Assembly: GCF_000015045.1 (NCBI RefSeq)
Contig: NC_008609.1
Span: forward strand, 2,952,001 to 3,016,000
Direction of reading: 5' to 3'
Length of the DNA stretch: 64,000 nt
Source: Pelobacter propionicus DSM 2379
GTDB lineage: Bacteria; Desulfobacterota; Desulfuromonadia; Geobacterales; Pseudopelobacteraceae
Part shown: positions 37,042 through 47,275 of the stretch, piece after piece
Numbering within the stretch: position 1 is the stretch's first letter
How the letters are laid out: each line of letters starts with the position of its first letter
Translations under genes and position numbers: made by a program
Notes under the pieces: model-generated
What the model saw: the letters and a program-made list of their open reading frames with translations, nothing else
The model's database searches: none
What the model was told of the DNA's origin: nothing

Positions 37042-40000
37042 CTACCCCAGCAGAAAATCCAGATCTTCCCGGGTCAGACCGGCCCCCTTTCCCCCGCTTC
37101 CTTCCTCCAGTATGGCCCTGTACAGCTTTTGCTTCTGCTCCTTGAGCGCCATCATCTTCTCTTCGATGGTGTGCCGCATGATCAGGCGGGTGATGGTCAC
37201 CTGGCGGGTCTGGCCGAGACGGTGCGCCCGGTCGGAGGCCTGATTCTCCACCGCCGGATTCCACCAGGGGTCCAGGTGGTAAACATAGGTGGCTCGGGTC
37301 AGGTTGAGTCCCTTGCCGCCGGCCTTGAGGCTGATCAGAAAGACCAGCGGGCTGTCGGAATGCTGGAACCCCTGCACCAGCCGCTTGCGCTGCGGCGTGG
37401 GGGTGGAGCCGTCCAGGCGCAGGTTGGGGAGGTGGTGACGTTTCAGGGCCTCCTCGACCATGTCCAGGTAGGAGGTGAACTGGGAGAAGACCAGCACGCT
37501 GTGCCCCTCGTCACGCAGTTCGGCGAGCTGCTCCACCAGAAAATCGAGTTTGGGGGACGAATCCGACGATCCGGGCAGGGCCAGCGACGGGGCCAGACAG
37601 ATCTGGCGCAGCCGCAGAAGCGCGGTCAGGGCGATGATGCGCGCCTGGCCGGGTGAACGGCTGGAAAAGGCCTCGTTGATCTGGCCACGCACCTCTTCGA
37701 TGGTGCGCTGGTAGAGCGCCCTCTGTTTCGGCGACAGCTCCAGGAGGATGTCGGTCTCGATCTTCTCCGGCAGGTCGGCGGAGATCAGCTGTTTGTTGCG
37801 GCGCAGCACAAAGGGGCGGGTGCGGCGCAGCAGGATTTCCAGGCCCGCCTCCCCCTGGCCGGCCACCCGGCGGCGGAATTCCTCCGGCGTGCCCAGCAGA
37901 CCGGGGAGACAGAGGTCCATGACGGCGTAGTACTCTTCTATGCGGTTTTCCACCGGCGTACCGGTCAGCGCCAGCTTGAAGACGCCCGCAAGGCGCCGGG
38001 CCGCGCCGGTGGTGGCGGCCTTGAGGTTCTTGACCACCTGGGCCTCGTCGAAGATGATCACGTTGAAGCGCAGGTTGCCCAGCGTTTCGATGTCCCTCTG
38101 GACAATGCCATAGCTGGTCAGGATGATATCGTGATCGCCGAAGTCGTCGCAGGAACGGCCCGGCCCGGCGTAGATCAGAAGCGACGCAGCCGGGAAGAAG
38201 CGGGCCAACTCGCTCTCCCAGTTGAAGATCAGCGAGGGGGGCACCACGATCAGGTGCGGGGCATGGGCCTCGGCACCGCAGGCGATGGCGCCGTCGGCGA
38301 TCCCCGCCAGCAGCGAGATGCCTTGGACGGTCTTGCCCAGCCCCATGTCGTCGGCCAGGCAGGCGCCGAAGCGGTGTTCGTAGAGAAAGGCCAGCCAGTG
38401 GTAGCCGTCGCGCTGGTAGGGACGCAGGGTGGCGTTCAGGCCGGACGGCAGCTGACGACGGGGGATACGTTCGAAGTTTACCAGGCTCTCCAGCACCTGG
38501 GCGTCCCCGGGGGCCAGGCGCACCCTGACGCCATGGCTGCGCAGCTGGAGCCAGTCCAGGATCTGCAGGCGGGGGATCCTGGCCACCCGCTGCCCCCCCT
38601 TCTTCCTCCGTTTGCCGGGCGCGACCACACCGGCCAGCATGGCCAGTATGCGGGCGCTCATGTCGTCGATCAGGATCAACCGCCCATCCCGCTGCAGGAC
38701 ACCTCCCCGGGCCAGTTGCTGCAACTCATCGCCGCTGATCAGCTCGCCATCGCAGCGGATCTCGGGGCGCAGCTCAAACCAGTCCAGCGTGCTGGTGGTT
38801 GCGTCCAGGGAAAAATCCCACACCGCGCTGGCCAGCGGTTCATCCCCCACCCTGAGTAAAAAGCCCTCCTGCTGGAGCCTGTCCGCCAGACGGGGCAGAA
38901 CGGCCAGCAGCGCCTCCCGCTCGACCATCATCCCCTCGTACTCGTCCCAGGTATCACTGAGCTCACTGCCGAAGAAATCGTACAAAATCCTCATCAACCG
39001 GATCTGGGCCAGCCGGTCATCCTCTGAGAAGCGCCAGCCATCCGCCAGGGCCTGGACCATGATCGGCTTCCTGCCCCGCTCTTCGACAAATCTGTTCAGT
39101 ATCTGGCGTGCGCCGCTCTTGGTAGCGCGCTTAAGGTAATCCGGCCCGCTCAGCGCCGTCTTTATGACGTTCCTGGCGGCAGCGGGCGTGTCAGCATCCC
39201 CGAGGACAAAACAGGCCTCCACGATGGAGCGCACCCGCTTTTTCGCCTTGAGCGGCGCCGGCAGGTGCGCGCGCCGCAGCGGGTCGAAGTAGCCGAACAG
39301 GTCGCTGGAAAAGGGATATCTGGCGCCATCACAGGAGACTTGCGGCCTGAGACTGATCAGGGGAGCATCAAGCCGGGACGGCAGATCCAGCAGACAGAAC
39401 GCATCCCTACGCACCAACGCGTCGGCCGCAGCCCCCTCCTGGTGGAAGAGCAGCGATTCCCCGAATGACCGCTCCAGATTCTGGGCCAGCCGCAGGCAGA
39501 GTCCGTTGAAGTGCTCGCGCTCCGTAACGAGACGGTTGGCTCCCGAACTGAGCAGCGCCTGCCCATTGTCGGGCCGCTCCCCTGAGGCGCACTCCCCCCC
39601 TCTCTGACGCAGGGCCTCCCCGATAGTGTCCCAGATGCGCCAGACAGCAGCGTCCACCAGAGGATGAATCCCGCCCCCCTCCAGGTCCAGCAGCAGTTCC
39701 TGGGCGGCGATGATACTGTCCGGCATTTCGCCGGTGCCGTCGACCATGCGTGTAATGGAGACCCTCCCCTCCTCCAGCGCAAAGGAGAGGCAGGCCCGTC
39801 GCGGCGCCTCGGGCCGCAGGACCAGGGGGCATTCGCTGCCCGAACCGTCGCGGAAGACGATCGGATAGCGCCTGCCGGTGGCCGACATGACCGCGGCCAG
39901 ATGGCGCATGGTCGCATCGAAAATGGGGTAGCGCTGGATGCAGAGCATGACGTCGCGGGGGACTCCGACCGTCCAACGCTGAACCCGTTCGCCACCACGC

Positions 40001-40536
40001 CTGAACGCGCCGTACAGCCTGCCGTAGTCGGCTTCCAGCACAAAGCGGATCAGGCTATCCCCCGTTACCGCGCCGCTCGAAGCGGTGTTGGCTCCTGCCG
40101 GGAGCGGGGAGGCGGCGGCAATTCTCTCAGTTGTACTGCCGGCAACATCCGGGCAGACGTTGAGCAGATCTGCCAGATCGTTCAACACCCAATCACTTAT
40201 CCTGATTTGGGAAAAGGACGAGGGGGTCAGGATCCGTTTCAGCTGGATCCAGGTAACAACCACATGGGGACACTGGGACTGTTTCGTCCATGCGACGCAA
40301 CTGCAGTGCGGGACGAGCCGGTCCGTGGCGGTGAAGGTAACCCGCTGCCCGTCGACGCAGACGAGCGTCAACACGGAGTTGTCGCCCCACTCGGCGCGGG
40401 CAACGACGGCACTGTCACAGCGGCCGGCGGCGGCCACGAGGTGCGGCTTGGAAGCCAGATAGTAGAGCAGGCCCGGCTCAGTCCGTCGCAGCAGAAGGAG
40501 CGGCAAGGGGAGTTTTTCGGGAGGCGCTTCGGGCAT
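37042..40536 (-). CDS. SWIM-SNF2 family helicase-like ATPase
   Basis: This 1,164-residue protein is probably a DNA-translocating ATPase. An N-terminal SWIM zinc finger is visible as HCSCVAWTKQSQCPHV (about 77-92). The SNF2 core has Walker A DDMGLGKTVQG (about 732), the DEAQ box IIFDEAQVVKN (about 825) and LTGTPVENRIEEYY. The C-terminal helicase half has VLVFSQFTSYLDM, GGKGLNLTRATYVYHLDPWW and QASDRAHRLGQ. The middle portion (about 100-680) is poorly conserved and probably contains the bacterial SNF2-associated domain. Bacterial members such as RapA-like and HelZ-like proteins are linked to transcription recycling or DNA repair; the exact role is unknown. It converges with the Rrf2 gene. Confidence 0.94.
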   Translation of the reverse strand: MPEAPPEKLPLPLLLLRRTEPGLLYYLASKPHLVAAAGRCDSAVVARAEWGDNSVLTLVCVDGQRVTFTATDRLVPHCSCVAWTKQSQCPHVVVTWIQLKRILTPSSFSQIRISDWVLNDLADLLNVCPDVAGSTTERIAAASPLPAGANTASSGAVTGDSLIRFVLEADYGRLYGAFRRGGERVQRWTVGVPRDVMLCIQRYPIFDATMRHLAAVMSATGRRYPIVFRDGSGSECPLVLRPEAPRRACLSFALEEGRVSITRMVDGTGEMPDSIIAAQELLLDLEGGGIHPLVDAAVWRIWDTIGEALRQRGGECASGERPDNGQALLSSGANRLVTEREHFNGLCLRLAQNLERSFGESLLFHQEGAAADALVRRDAFCLLDLPSRLDAPLISLRPQVSCDGARYPFSSDLFGYFDPLRRAHLPAPLKAKKRVRSIVEACFVLGDADTPAAARNVIKTALSGPDYLKRATKSGARQILNRFVEERGRKPIMVQALADGWRFSEDDRLAQIRLMRILYDFFGSELSDTWDEYEGMMVEREALLAVLPRLADRLQQEGFLLRVGDEPLASAVWDFSLDATTSTLDWFELRPEIRCDGELISGDELQQLARGGVLQRDGRLILIDDMSARILAMLAGVVAPGKRRKKGGQRVARIPRLQILDWLQLRSHGVRVRLAPGDAQVLESLVNFERIPRRQLPSGLNATLRPYQRDGYHWLAFLYEHRFGACLADDMGLGKTVQGISLLAGIADGAIACGAEAHAPHLIVVPPSLIFNWESELARFFPAASLLIYAGPGRSCDDFGDHDIILTSYGIVQRDIETLGNLRFNVIIFDEAQVVKNLKAATTGAARRLAGVFKLALTGTPVENRIEEYYAVMDLCLPGLLGTPEEFRRRVAGQGEAGLEILLRRTRPFVLRRNKQLISADLPEKIETDILLELSPKQRALYQRTIEEVRGQINEAFSSRSPGQARIIALTALLRLRQICLAPSLALPGSSDSSPKLDFLVEQLAELRDEGHSVLVFSQFTSYLDMVEEALKRHHLPNLRLDGSTPTPQRKRLVQGFQHSDSPLVFLISLKAGGKGLNLTRATYVYHLDPWWNPAVENQASDRAHRLGQTRQVTITRLIMRHTIEEKMMALKEQKQKLYRAILEEGSGGKGAGLTREDLDFLLG

Positions 40537-41001
40537 CGGATTTGTGTATCACTTTACGGTGGTATAATCAAGGATCGGGGAAACCGGTCACAACGCGCGT
40601 TCAGACAACGGACAATCCATCCCGCGGCCACACTCCCCGGCTCCCCTAGGAGCATTCGCCCTCCGCGAAAAAGACCACTAAGTGGTAAGACCTTCGCCCC
40701 AGCACGATGCCAGACTGCATCAAGATTCCTGCTTTCGTAGTACAGAATATGCCGCCTCAGGCGCGCTTTAATGTCGCTCCTAAGCTCGTATTTTTCTACG
40801 CACCACACATTATTGCCCTTTCTTATGGCATGGTTACAAATACCAGCCTATCCTGCGCACAAGGGAATACGCACCATTATCAAAAGACGGTATACGATTC
40901 GTTTTTTTGTCTTGACAGCGATAGGCCAAAAAGGATAATTGGTAATGCAAGTTTACGAGTTACCCAAAAACAACCACACCCATAAAAGGAGGGAGTAAAA
41001 C
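40537..41001. other. Long regulatory intergenic region upstream of lactate permease
   Basis: This 465-base stretch is AT-richer than its surroundings and encodes nothing I can support. It holds the permease promoter near its right end and a perfect 6-base inverted repeat, ACCACT-A-AGTGGT (40674-40686), about 230 bases upstream of it. Confidence 0.5.
40912..40939 (+). promoter_or_regulatory. Promoter of the lactate permease gene
   Basis: TTGACA (40912) and GATAAT (40934) are separated by 16 bases. The start codon follows 62 bases later behind a ribosome-binding site AAAAGGAGGGAG. Confidence 0.75.
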
Positions 41002-42948
41002 ATGCCGTGGATTCAGACGTATACACCGGTAGGAGGAAGCATTGGTATGTCGGCGCTGGTTGCCGCCATACCGCTAGTGATCATTTTTGTTTGTCTGGCT
41101 GTTCTCAAGATGAAGGCCCACAAGGCCACGCCGATCGCGGTGGGAGCGGCATTCATAATTGCCGTCACCATCTGGGGCATGCCTGCCGACCTGGCGGGCT
41201 GGGCCTTTGTGCAGGGGGCTGGTTTCGGCCTCTTTCCGGTCTTCTACATCGTTCTGACAACCCTGTTCCTGTACAACATCACCGTCAAGGGGGGCCAGTT
41301 CGAGATCATCCGCGCATCCCTGGCCGGTGTTACCGCTGACCGTCGCATCCAGGCCCTGTTGATCGCTTTCTGCTTCGGCGCATTCATCGAGGGCGCGGCC
41401 GGCTTCGGCACGCCGGTTGCCATTGCCGGCGCCACCCTGGTGGGCCTGGGATTCCGTCCCATCTATGCCGCCAGCGTCTGCCTGATCGCCAACACCGCGC
41501 CGGTGGCCTTCGGCGCCATCGGTATCCCGGTCGTGGCCCTGGCAGGCGTCATGGGCTATACCGATGAGGGTTTTAAGCTGTCCAAGATGATCGCCCACCA
41601 GCTCCCCTTCATCTCGGTCTTCATCCCCTTCTACACCATCCTGATCATGGTCGGACTGAAGAAGACCCTGGAAGTTCTCCCGGCAGTCATTACCTGCGGC
41701 GCAACCTTCGCCTTCCTGCAGTGGATCACCGCCAGCTACCTTGGCCCCTATCTGCCGGACATCACCGCCTCCCTCGGCTCCATGGCCGCCCTGGTCATCC
41801 TGCTGCAGTTCTGGCAGCCCCCCACCACCTATCACTTCGACCATGAGGAAATGGCCACCAAGGAAGAGCACGGTTATACCGGCGCCCAGATCTTCCGCGG
41901 CTGGGCCCCCTACCTGGCCCTGACCATCTTCGTCCTGCTCTGGGGTCTGCCGTCGGTCAAGAAGTCTCTCGACAACATCTACAAGCAGGTCATCACCGTC
42001 ACCGGCTACCATGAAAAAGTCATCAAGGGCGTATCCAAGCCTGAAGACGGCCTGACAAAGGCCGAAGCGGTCAAAACGGAAGTCAACAAGCTGCTGGCTG
42101 AGCTGCCCGCTTCCGAGCCGAAACTGGCCGACGCCATCGCCAAGCTGAACGAGCTGAAGACCCAGGAAGAAGCGATCGTTCCCATCGAGCAGGGACTGGC
42201 CGGCAAGGGAGCTGTCCTGACCGACGAGCGCTTAGCCGCCTTCGATGCCATCAACAAGAACTCCGGCGCCATAACCACGATGACCGCCGACCTGGAAAAG
42301 GAAAACCTGATCGTCAAGGACCAGTTCAAGCCGCTTGAGAAGGCTCTCAAGGGCCAGCTGCCCACCAAGATCGCCGCAAAATACACCTTTAACTTCCTGT
42401 CCGCGGCCGGCACCGCCATCCTGATCGCCGCCTTCCTCTCCTCCTTCATCTGCGGCGTCGGCATGGGCGACGTAATCGGCATCTTCGGCAAGACCTGCAA
42501 CGCCATGAAGTTCCCGGCCATCACCATCGCCGGCGTGCTGGGCCTGGCCTACATCATGAACGTCTCCGGCATGACCAACTGCCTGGGCCTGGTCTTCACC
42601 AAGACCGGCCACTGGTTCCCGTTCGTGGCCCCGTTCATCGGCTGGCTGGGGGTCTTCCTGACCGGTTCCGACACCTCCTCCAACGTGCTCTTCGGCGGCC
42701 TGCAGAAGGCAACCGCCGAATCACTGGGCCTGAGCCCCACCCTGATGGGCGCATCCAACACCTCCGGCGGCGTCATGGGCAAGATGATCTCCCCCCAATC
42801 CCTTGCAGTTGCCTGCGCAGCCTGCAACATGGTCGGCGAGGAGGGCACCCTGTTCCGCTTCACCCTCAAGCACTCCCTGTTCCTGACGGCAATCGTCGGC
42901 GTCATGGTCTACCTGCAGGCCTACTACCTGCAGTGGATGATCCCCTGA
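41002..42948 (+). CDS. lctP: L-lactate permease
   Basis: This 648-residue inner-membrane carrier imports lactate, and usually also glycolate, with protons. It shows many hydrophobic helices and family segments such as FIEGAAGFGTPVAIAGA, ANTAPVAFGAIGIPV and LTGSDTSSNVLFGGLQ. Typical LctP/LldP proteins have about 530-560 residues. The excess lies in one hydrophilic, helix-forming insert (about residues 320-458) between membrane segments. The ribosome-binding site and promoter are strong. No lactate dehydrogenase gene is adjacent. Lactate use fits known physiology of lactate-fermenting or respiring members of this order. Confidence 0.96.
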   Translation: MPWIQTYTPVGGSIGMSALVAAIPLVIIFVCLAVLKMKAHKATPIAVGAAFIIAVTIWGMPADLAGWAFVQGAGFGLFPVFYIVLTTLFLYNITVKGGQFEIIRASLAGVTADRRIQALLIAFCFGAFIEGAAGFGTPVAIAGATLVGLGFRPIYAASVCLIANTAPVAFGAIGIPVVALAGVMGYTDEGFKLSKMIAHQLPFISVFIPFYTILIMVGLKKTLEVLPAVITCGATFAFLQWITASYLGPYLPDITASLGSMAALVILLQFWQPPTTYHFDHEEMATKEEHGYTGAQIFRGWAPYLALTIFVLLWGLPSVKKSLDNIYKQVITVTGYHEKVIKGVSKPEDGLTKAEAVKTEVNKLLAELPASEPKLADAIAKLNELKTQEEAIVPIEQGLAGKGAVLTDERLAAFDAINKNSGAITTMTADLEKENLIVKDQFKPLEKALKGQLPTKIAAKYTFNFLSAAGTAILIAAFLSSFICGVGMGDVIGIFGKTCNAMKFPAITIAGVLGLAYIMNVSGMTNCLGLVFTKTGHWFPFVAPFIGWLGVFLTGSDTSSNVLFGGLQKATAESLGLSPTLMGASNTSGGVMGKMISPQSLAVACAACNMVGEEGTLFRFTLKHSLFLTAIVGVMVYLQAYYLQWMIP

Positions 42949-42983
42949 TAATGGGACGGATATAACGACCACCAACGTGGGTT

Positions 42984-43033
42984 GAACTGAAAAAGCCGGT
43001 CGGGATTAAATTCCCGGCCGGCTTTTTCAGTTC
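42984..43033 (+). terminator. Rho-independent terminator after lctP
   Basis: Two 22-base arms (42984-43005 and 43012-43033) pair with one G-U and enclose a 6-base loop; CTTTTT lies in the right arm. It begins 35 bases after the permease stop. Confidence 0.88.
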
Positions 43034-43203
43034 GCTGCACAATAGCTGCATCAAGTGGTGCAACAGACTGTTTCCGATACAACGCGTTTCCAGGCCTAGC
43101 TGCCGCCGGGGCAAAGTTCATCCGTCCCACACGGGCATGATCTTCAGTGGCTATCCTGGCCTTCGGTCAACCCGCCCCATCCTCCCGTAATCACAGATTC
43201 CGG

Positions 43204-43240
43204 AAAAAAGAGCCCCTGGCGACCAGCACCAGGGGCTCTT
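43204..43240 (-). terminator. Rho-independent terminator of the quinone oxidoreductase gene
   Basis: A perfect 12-base stem (43208-43219 with 43229-43240) is followed, on the minus strand, by six U residues. It lies 22 bases beyond the stop codon. The 170 bases between this and the lctP terminator show nothing. Confidence 0.88.
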
Positions 43241-43262
43241 GATCCATTGCATTGCAGGAAAC

Positions 43263-44249
43263 CTACTGTATCTTCAGCACGATCTTGCCGAAATGGCGGT
43301 CCTCTTCCATCATGCGGTGGGCCTCCACCACCTGATCGATGGTGAAGACCTTCTCGATGATCGGCACAATGGTACGGTCGGCGAATTTGGGCAGGGCCCG
43401 ACGGGTGAACTCAGCCACGATTTCCCCCTTCTCCGAGACCGGGCGAGAGCGGAGCACGCTGCCGATGATCTGCTGGCGCTTGACCATCATCAGGGCCAGG
43501 TTCAGCTCTGCCTTGATGCCGCTGGTAACGCCGATAACCACCATGCGCCCCTTGTAGGCCAGGGAGTTCATGTTGGGTGCCAAGTACTTGGCGCCGATGT
43601 GGTCAAGGATCAGATCGACCCCCTTCTTGCCGGTATACTCCTTGACCAGATCGCTGAAATCGGGGGTCTCGCGGTAGTTGATCAGGAAATCGGCACCGAC
43701 CTGTTTTACCCGCTCCATCTTCTCGGGAGAAGAGGTGACGATCAGACGGCAACCAGGGGTCAGGGCACGACAGAGCTGGATCGCCGCAGTGTTGACCCCG
43801 CCGCCGCCGCCATGCAGGATGGCGGTCTGGCCATCCTTGAACTCGCCCAGGATGAATACGTTCAGAAAGGCGGTGATGGAGGATTCGCAGACGCAGGCAG
43901 CCTCTTCGAAGCTCATGCTCTCAGGGATGGGCATCAGGTGGCTGGCATAGGCCACGGCATACTCGGCATAGCCGCCGCCTCCCACCAGCGACATGACCCG
44001 ATCCCCCTTCTTCCAACCGATGACGCCGGCTCCCAGCTCCTCGATGACGCCGGCCACCTCCAGGCCGAGGATATCGGAATCGCCCGCTGGCGGCGGATAC
44101 TTGCCTTGACGCTGCACCATGTCGGGGCGGTTGATGGAGGTGGCAAACGTCTTCACCAGCACCTGTCCCTCACCCGGCACGGGACGCTCGACCTCTCCCA
44201 GCCCGAGAACCTCGATTCCACCGAAACCATCCATCAAAACAGCTTTCAT
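43263..44249 (-). CDS. NAD(P)H:quinone oxidoreductase, zinc-independent MDR family
   Basis: This 328-residue medium-chain dehydrogenase/reductase probably reduces quinones or related carbonyls with NADPH. Seen: the N-terminal MKAVLMDGFGGIEVL, the segment TSINRPDMVQRQGKYPPPAG typical of the QOR group, GLEVAGVIEELG, and the cofactor-binding loop ILHGGGGGVNTAAIQL. Zinc ligands are absent. The ATG at 44249 has a GGAGG ribosome-binding site; an in-frame extension of 67 codons upstream lacks similarity. The gene appears monocistronic with its own terminator. Confidence 0.92.
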   Translation of the reverse strand: MKAVLMDGFGGIEVLGLGEVERPVPGEGQVLVKTFATSINRPDMVQRQGKYPPPAGDSDILGLEVAGVIEELGAGVIGWKKGDRVMSLVGGGGYAEYAVAYASHLMPIPESMSFEEAACVCESSITAFLNVFILGEFKDGQTAILHGGGGGVNTAAIQLCRALTPGCRLIVTSSPEKMERVKQVGADFLINYRETPDFSDLVKEYTGKKGVDLILDHIGAKYLAPNMNSLAYKGRMVVIGVTSGIKAELNLALMMVKRQQIIGSVLRSRPVSEKGEIVAEFTRRALPKFADRTIVPIIEKVFTIDQVVEAHRMMEEDRHFGKIVLKIQ

Positions 44250-44634
44250 GGGTATGACCTCCAGACAGCAAGAATATGTGTAACCGACGACAGAAGACGA
44301 CTCCCGCAAAGCGCCAGGAATCCGCAAAAATGTAGCCGCTTCACCCGGATTTGTAAACACAAAACCTGTCCGTGCCCCCGATGACGAATCGCGCACAGCC
44401 GGAAAAGGAGGCAGCACCAGGAACAAGAGTCGGTCTGATGTGCACACCACGGAAGCCGCCCAACAGCTGCCCTGCCCCGAAAGGCACGACGCGATTCATT
44501 TCAGGTACTGATCAGTACAAAGAGAGAGCACCGATGGCGGATAAACGGCAGCTAGGATGGTTCCTTGATTTTTGGATATTTTTCTGCCATAACTGGCTGG
44601 TTTTGAAGGCACAAAAACCAACCGGATAGATCCT
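44250..44634. other. Divergent intergenic region between oxidoreductase and surE
   Basis: This 385-base region holds the promoters of both flanking genes. Apart from the surE promoter I see no conserved element or gene. Confidence 0.5.
44565..44593 (+). promoter_or_regulatory. Probable surE promoter
   Basis: TTGATT (44565) and CATAAC (44588) are spaced by 17 bases, 41 bases upstream of the surE start. Confidence 0.5.
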
Positions 44635-45378
44635 ATGCATATTATGGTAACCAACGACGACGGCATCCAGGCCCCGGGCATCCAGGCACTTGCCTCGGCC
44701 CTGCGGGTTTTGGGCGAGGTAACCGTCGTGGCGCCCGACCGGGAGCGGAGCGCCGTGGGACATGCCCTGACCCTGAACTCCCCCCTGCGGGTATTCGAGT
44801 TGCGTGACGGCTTCTACGCCGTGGACGGCACCCCAACCGACTGCGTCAACATGGGCATCCACAGCCTGCTCCCCTTCCGACCCGACCTGATCGTCTCCGG
44901 GATCAACCACGGCGCCAACCTGGGCGACGACGTGACCTACTCCGGCACAGTGGCGGCCGCCATCGAGGCGACCCTGATGGGCATCCCGGCCATCGCCGTC
45001 TCCCTGGCCACACAGGAGCGGAGCGGCCATTTTCCCGAGGCTGCCCAGATTGCCGTCCGGGTGGCCCGCCAGGTCTTGTCAAACGGCCTCCCCGAGGACA
45101 CCTTCCTGAACGTCAACGTTCCCGACTGCCCCGCTGAAGAGATCAGGCCGCCGCTGGTCACCCGCCAGGGCAAGCGTTCCTTTGTGGGCAACGTGATCGA
45201 CAAAACCGACCCCCGCGGCCGCAAGTACTACTGGATAGGCAGCGGTGAGGCGGACTTCAACGATTACGAGGGGACCGACTTCCACGCCATCAACAGGAAA
45301 CATGTCTCGATTACGCCACTGCACCTGGACCTGACCAACTACGCATCCATGAAGGTGATCACCACCTGGGTTTTTTAG
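44635..45378 (+). CDS. surE: 5'/3'-nucleotidase SurE
   Basis: This survival protein dephosphorylates nucleoside monophosphates in the cytoplasm using a divalent metal. It has 247 residues, normal for the family. Metal-binding motifs are clear: TNDDG at residues 6-10, SAVGHALT, and [18 protein letters not shown] (asparagine ligand). It is the first gene of the surE-pcm-rpoS stress locus found in many proteobacteria. The gap to pcm is 34 bases, so they are co-transcribed. The ribosome-binding site is weak (GGAT). Confidence 0.97.
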   Translation: MHIMVTNDDGIQAPGIQALASALRVLGEVTVVAPDRERSAVGHALTLNSPLRVFELRDGFYAVDGTPTDCVNMGIHSLLPFRPDLIVSGINHGANLGDDVTYSGTVAAAIEATLMGIPAIAVSLATQERSGHFPEAAQIAVRVARQVLSNGLPEDTFLNVNVPDCPAEEIRPPLVTRQGKRSFVGNVIDKTDPRGRKYYWIGSGEADFNDYEGTDFHAINRKHVSITPLHLDLTNYASMKVITTWVF

Positions 45379-45412
45379 CGCCGCCGGCCCGTGCGGGCAC
45401 CTGGAGCATTGC

Positions 45413-46060
45413 ATGAATTTCGATAGAGCACGTAAAAAGATGGTTCAGGAACAGATCGCGACCCGCGGAATCACCGACCGCCGGGTGCTGGACGCCATGC
45501 TGAAAACACCGCGCCACATCTTCGTCCAGGAGGCCATGGCGGCCCAGGCCTACAGCGACTCTTCACTGCCGGTGGGGGAGAAGCAGACCATATCCCAGCC
45601 TTATACCGTGGCACTGATGACCGAACTGCTGGAGTTGACCGGCAGGGAAAAGGTGCTGGAGATCGGCACCGGTTCCGGCTACCAGACGGCTATCCTGGCC
45701 GCCCTGGCCGATCGCGTCTATACCGTGGAGCGGATCCGCCCCCTGGCCCTGCGCGCCAGAAAGTGCCTGGACTCCCTGCGCCTGTTCAACGTCATGCTGC
45801 GCATCAACGACAGCGAGGGGAGCCCCATCGGCTGGGATGAGGAGGCCCCCTTCGACGCCATCATCGTCACCGCCGGGGCTCCGGCGGTTCCCCAGGTACT
45901 CACGGACCAGTTGGCCGTTGACGGCCGCCTGGTTATTCCGGTGGGAGACGAACGGGAACAACGTTTGGTGAAAATTGTCAGGAAGAACGACGGAACACTG
46001 GAAACGACGACATCCATCGGCTGCCGCTTCGTGCCGCTGATCGGCAGACAGGGGTGGTAG
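45413..46060 (+). CDS. pcm: Protein-L-isoaspartate O-methyltransferase
   Basis: This enzyme repairs damaged proteins by methylating isoaspartyl residues. It is 215 residues long, with the SAM-binding motif [16 protein letters not shown] (about 82-97), the substrate region SQPYTVALM, and GRLVIPVG near the C-terminus. Position after surE and before rpoS matches the stationary-phase locus of other proteobacteria, though no nlpD-type peptidase gene lies between pcm and rpoS here. Confidence 0.96.
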   Translation: MNFDRARKKMVQEQIATRGITDRRVLDAMLKTPRHIFVQEAMAAQAYSDSSLPVGEKQTISQPYTVALMTELLELTGREKVLEIGTGSGYQTAILAALADRVYTVERIRPLALRARKCLDSLRLFNVMLRINDSEGSPIGWDEEAPFDAIIVTAGAPAVPQVLTDQLAVDGRLVIPVGDEREQRLVKIVRKNDGTLETTTSIGCRFVPLIGRQGW

Positions 46061-46242
46061 CGCCCGCGTGCTTCACAACAGCGAGCGGGCGAAGATACAG
46101 CTATCACCGACAGAGATGACGGGTCGGCCTGCCACGGCGAGATAACCCGCGGCACATGGCCCTGGCGATCTCTCCGCGCTCTTCGCGCCTGGTGTGATTC
46201 AGCAACTATTTCAGCTTCACGCGAAAAGGGGGATATGGGCGA

Positions 46243-47214
46243 ATGAAAAACGAAGACTCTCTGCTGGACAACGGGTTTTCCCTGGATGAGCCTCATGCCG
46301 CTTCGGAACTGGTTGCCAACGACACCGAAGAGCCGTCGACGTTCAGCGAAGAAGAAGAGGGCAGCGATGACCATGCCGAGGCGGAGCTGCCCCCGGCGGT
46401 GCTGGAAACCTTTGACGACGCCATCAAGATCTATCTGCGGGACATCCAGCGCACCCCGCTTTTGACCGCCGAGCAGGAAAAGGAGGTGGCCCGGCAGATA
46501 GAGAAGGGTGACATGGCCGCCCGCAACAAGATGATCGAGTCCAACCTCAGGTTGGTGGTCAAGATCGCCAAACGCTACATCAACCGCGGCCTCCCCTTCC
46601 TGGACCTGATCGAGGAGGGCAACCTGGGGCTGATCAAGGCGGTGGAGCGCTTCAACCTGGCCAAAGAGTGCCGCTTTTCCACCTACGCCACCTGGTGGAT
46701 ACGCCAGGCCATCGATCGGGCACTGGTCAACCAGTCCCGCACCATCCGCCTGCCGGTTCATGTATCAGACGACATCAACCGCATGGCCAAGGTCACCCGC
46801 CGGCTGTCCCAGACCCTGCAACGTGAGCCCCATGCCCATGAGATCGCCGAGGAGATGAACGTCAAACTGGCCTATGTGCGCAGGCTGATGACCCTCTTGC
46901 GGCGCACCTGTTCCATGGAGACGCCCATCGGCGACGGCAGCGACTACTTCCTGATCGACACCATCGAAGACACCTCCATGGTCGCCCCGTCGGACCTGCT
47001 GGAGAACATCGATCGCTACGAGCAGATCTCCGAGCACTTCAAGGAGTTGAGCGAAAGCGAACAGAAGATCCTGGCGCTGCGCTTCGGCCTGGACGACAAG
47101 GAACCCCAAACCCTGGACACCATCGGCCGAAGCTTTGGCGTAACCAGGGAGCGCATCCGCCAGATCGAGGCCAAGTCTCTGGAAAAGCTGTACGCCTGCG
47201 TGAAGCCCACCTAG
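46243..47214 (+). CDS. rpoS: RNA polymerase sigma factor RpoS
   Basis: This 323-residue sigma-70-family factor directs stationary-phase and stress transcription. Seen: an acidic N-terminal region, region 1.2 ([20 protein letters not shown]), region 2 with [12 protein letters not shown] and [17 protein letters not shown], region 3, and region 4 with [20 protein letters not shown]. The absence of the large non-conserved insert of RpoD and linkage to surE and pcm support RpoS. A 182-base leader separates it from pcm, so post-transcriptional control is possible. The ribosome-binding site is AAAAGGGGG. Confidence 0.95.
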   Translation: MKNEDSLLDNGFSLDEPHAASELVANDTEEPSTFSEEEEGSDDHAEAELPPAVLETFDDAIKIYLRDIQRTPLLTAEQEKEVARQIEKGDMAARNKMIESNLRLVVKIAKRYINRGLPFLDLIEEGNLGLIKAVERFNLAKECRFSTYATWWIRQAIDRALVNQSRTIRLPVHVSDDINRMAKVTRRLSQTLQREPHAHEIAEEMNVKLAYVRRLMTLLRRTCSMETPIGDGSDYFLIDTIEDTSMVAPSDLLENIDRYEQISEHFKELSESEQKILALRFGLDDKEPQTLDTIGRSFGVTRERIRQIEAKSLEKLYACVKPT

Positions 47215-47275
47215 CCGGCAAAGCACGGAGAAGCGGACCAAGCCGAACAATCAAACACAGAGGAGCATTCCCCGT

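Noticed and set aside
40674-40692. GntR/LldR-like operator upstream of lctP
   Set aside because: The inverted repeat is short, matches the FadR-family consensus incompletely, and lies over 200 bases from the promoter; no regulator gene is nearby.
44372-44629. 85-codon plus-strand frame before surE
   Set aside because: No ribosome-binding site, no recognisable similarity, and it overlaps the surE promoter.
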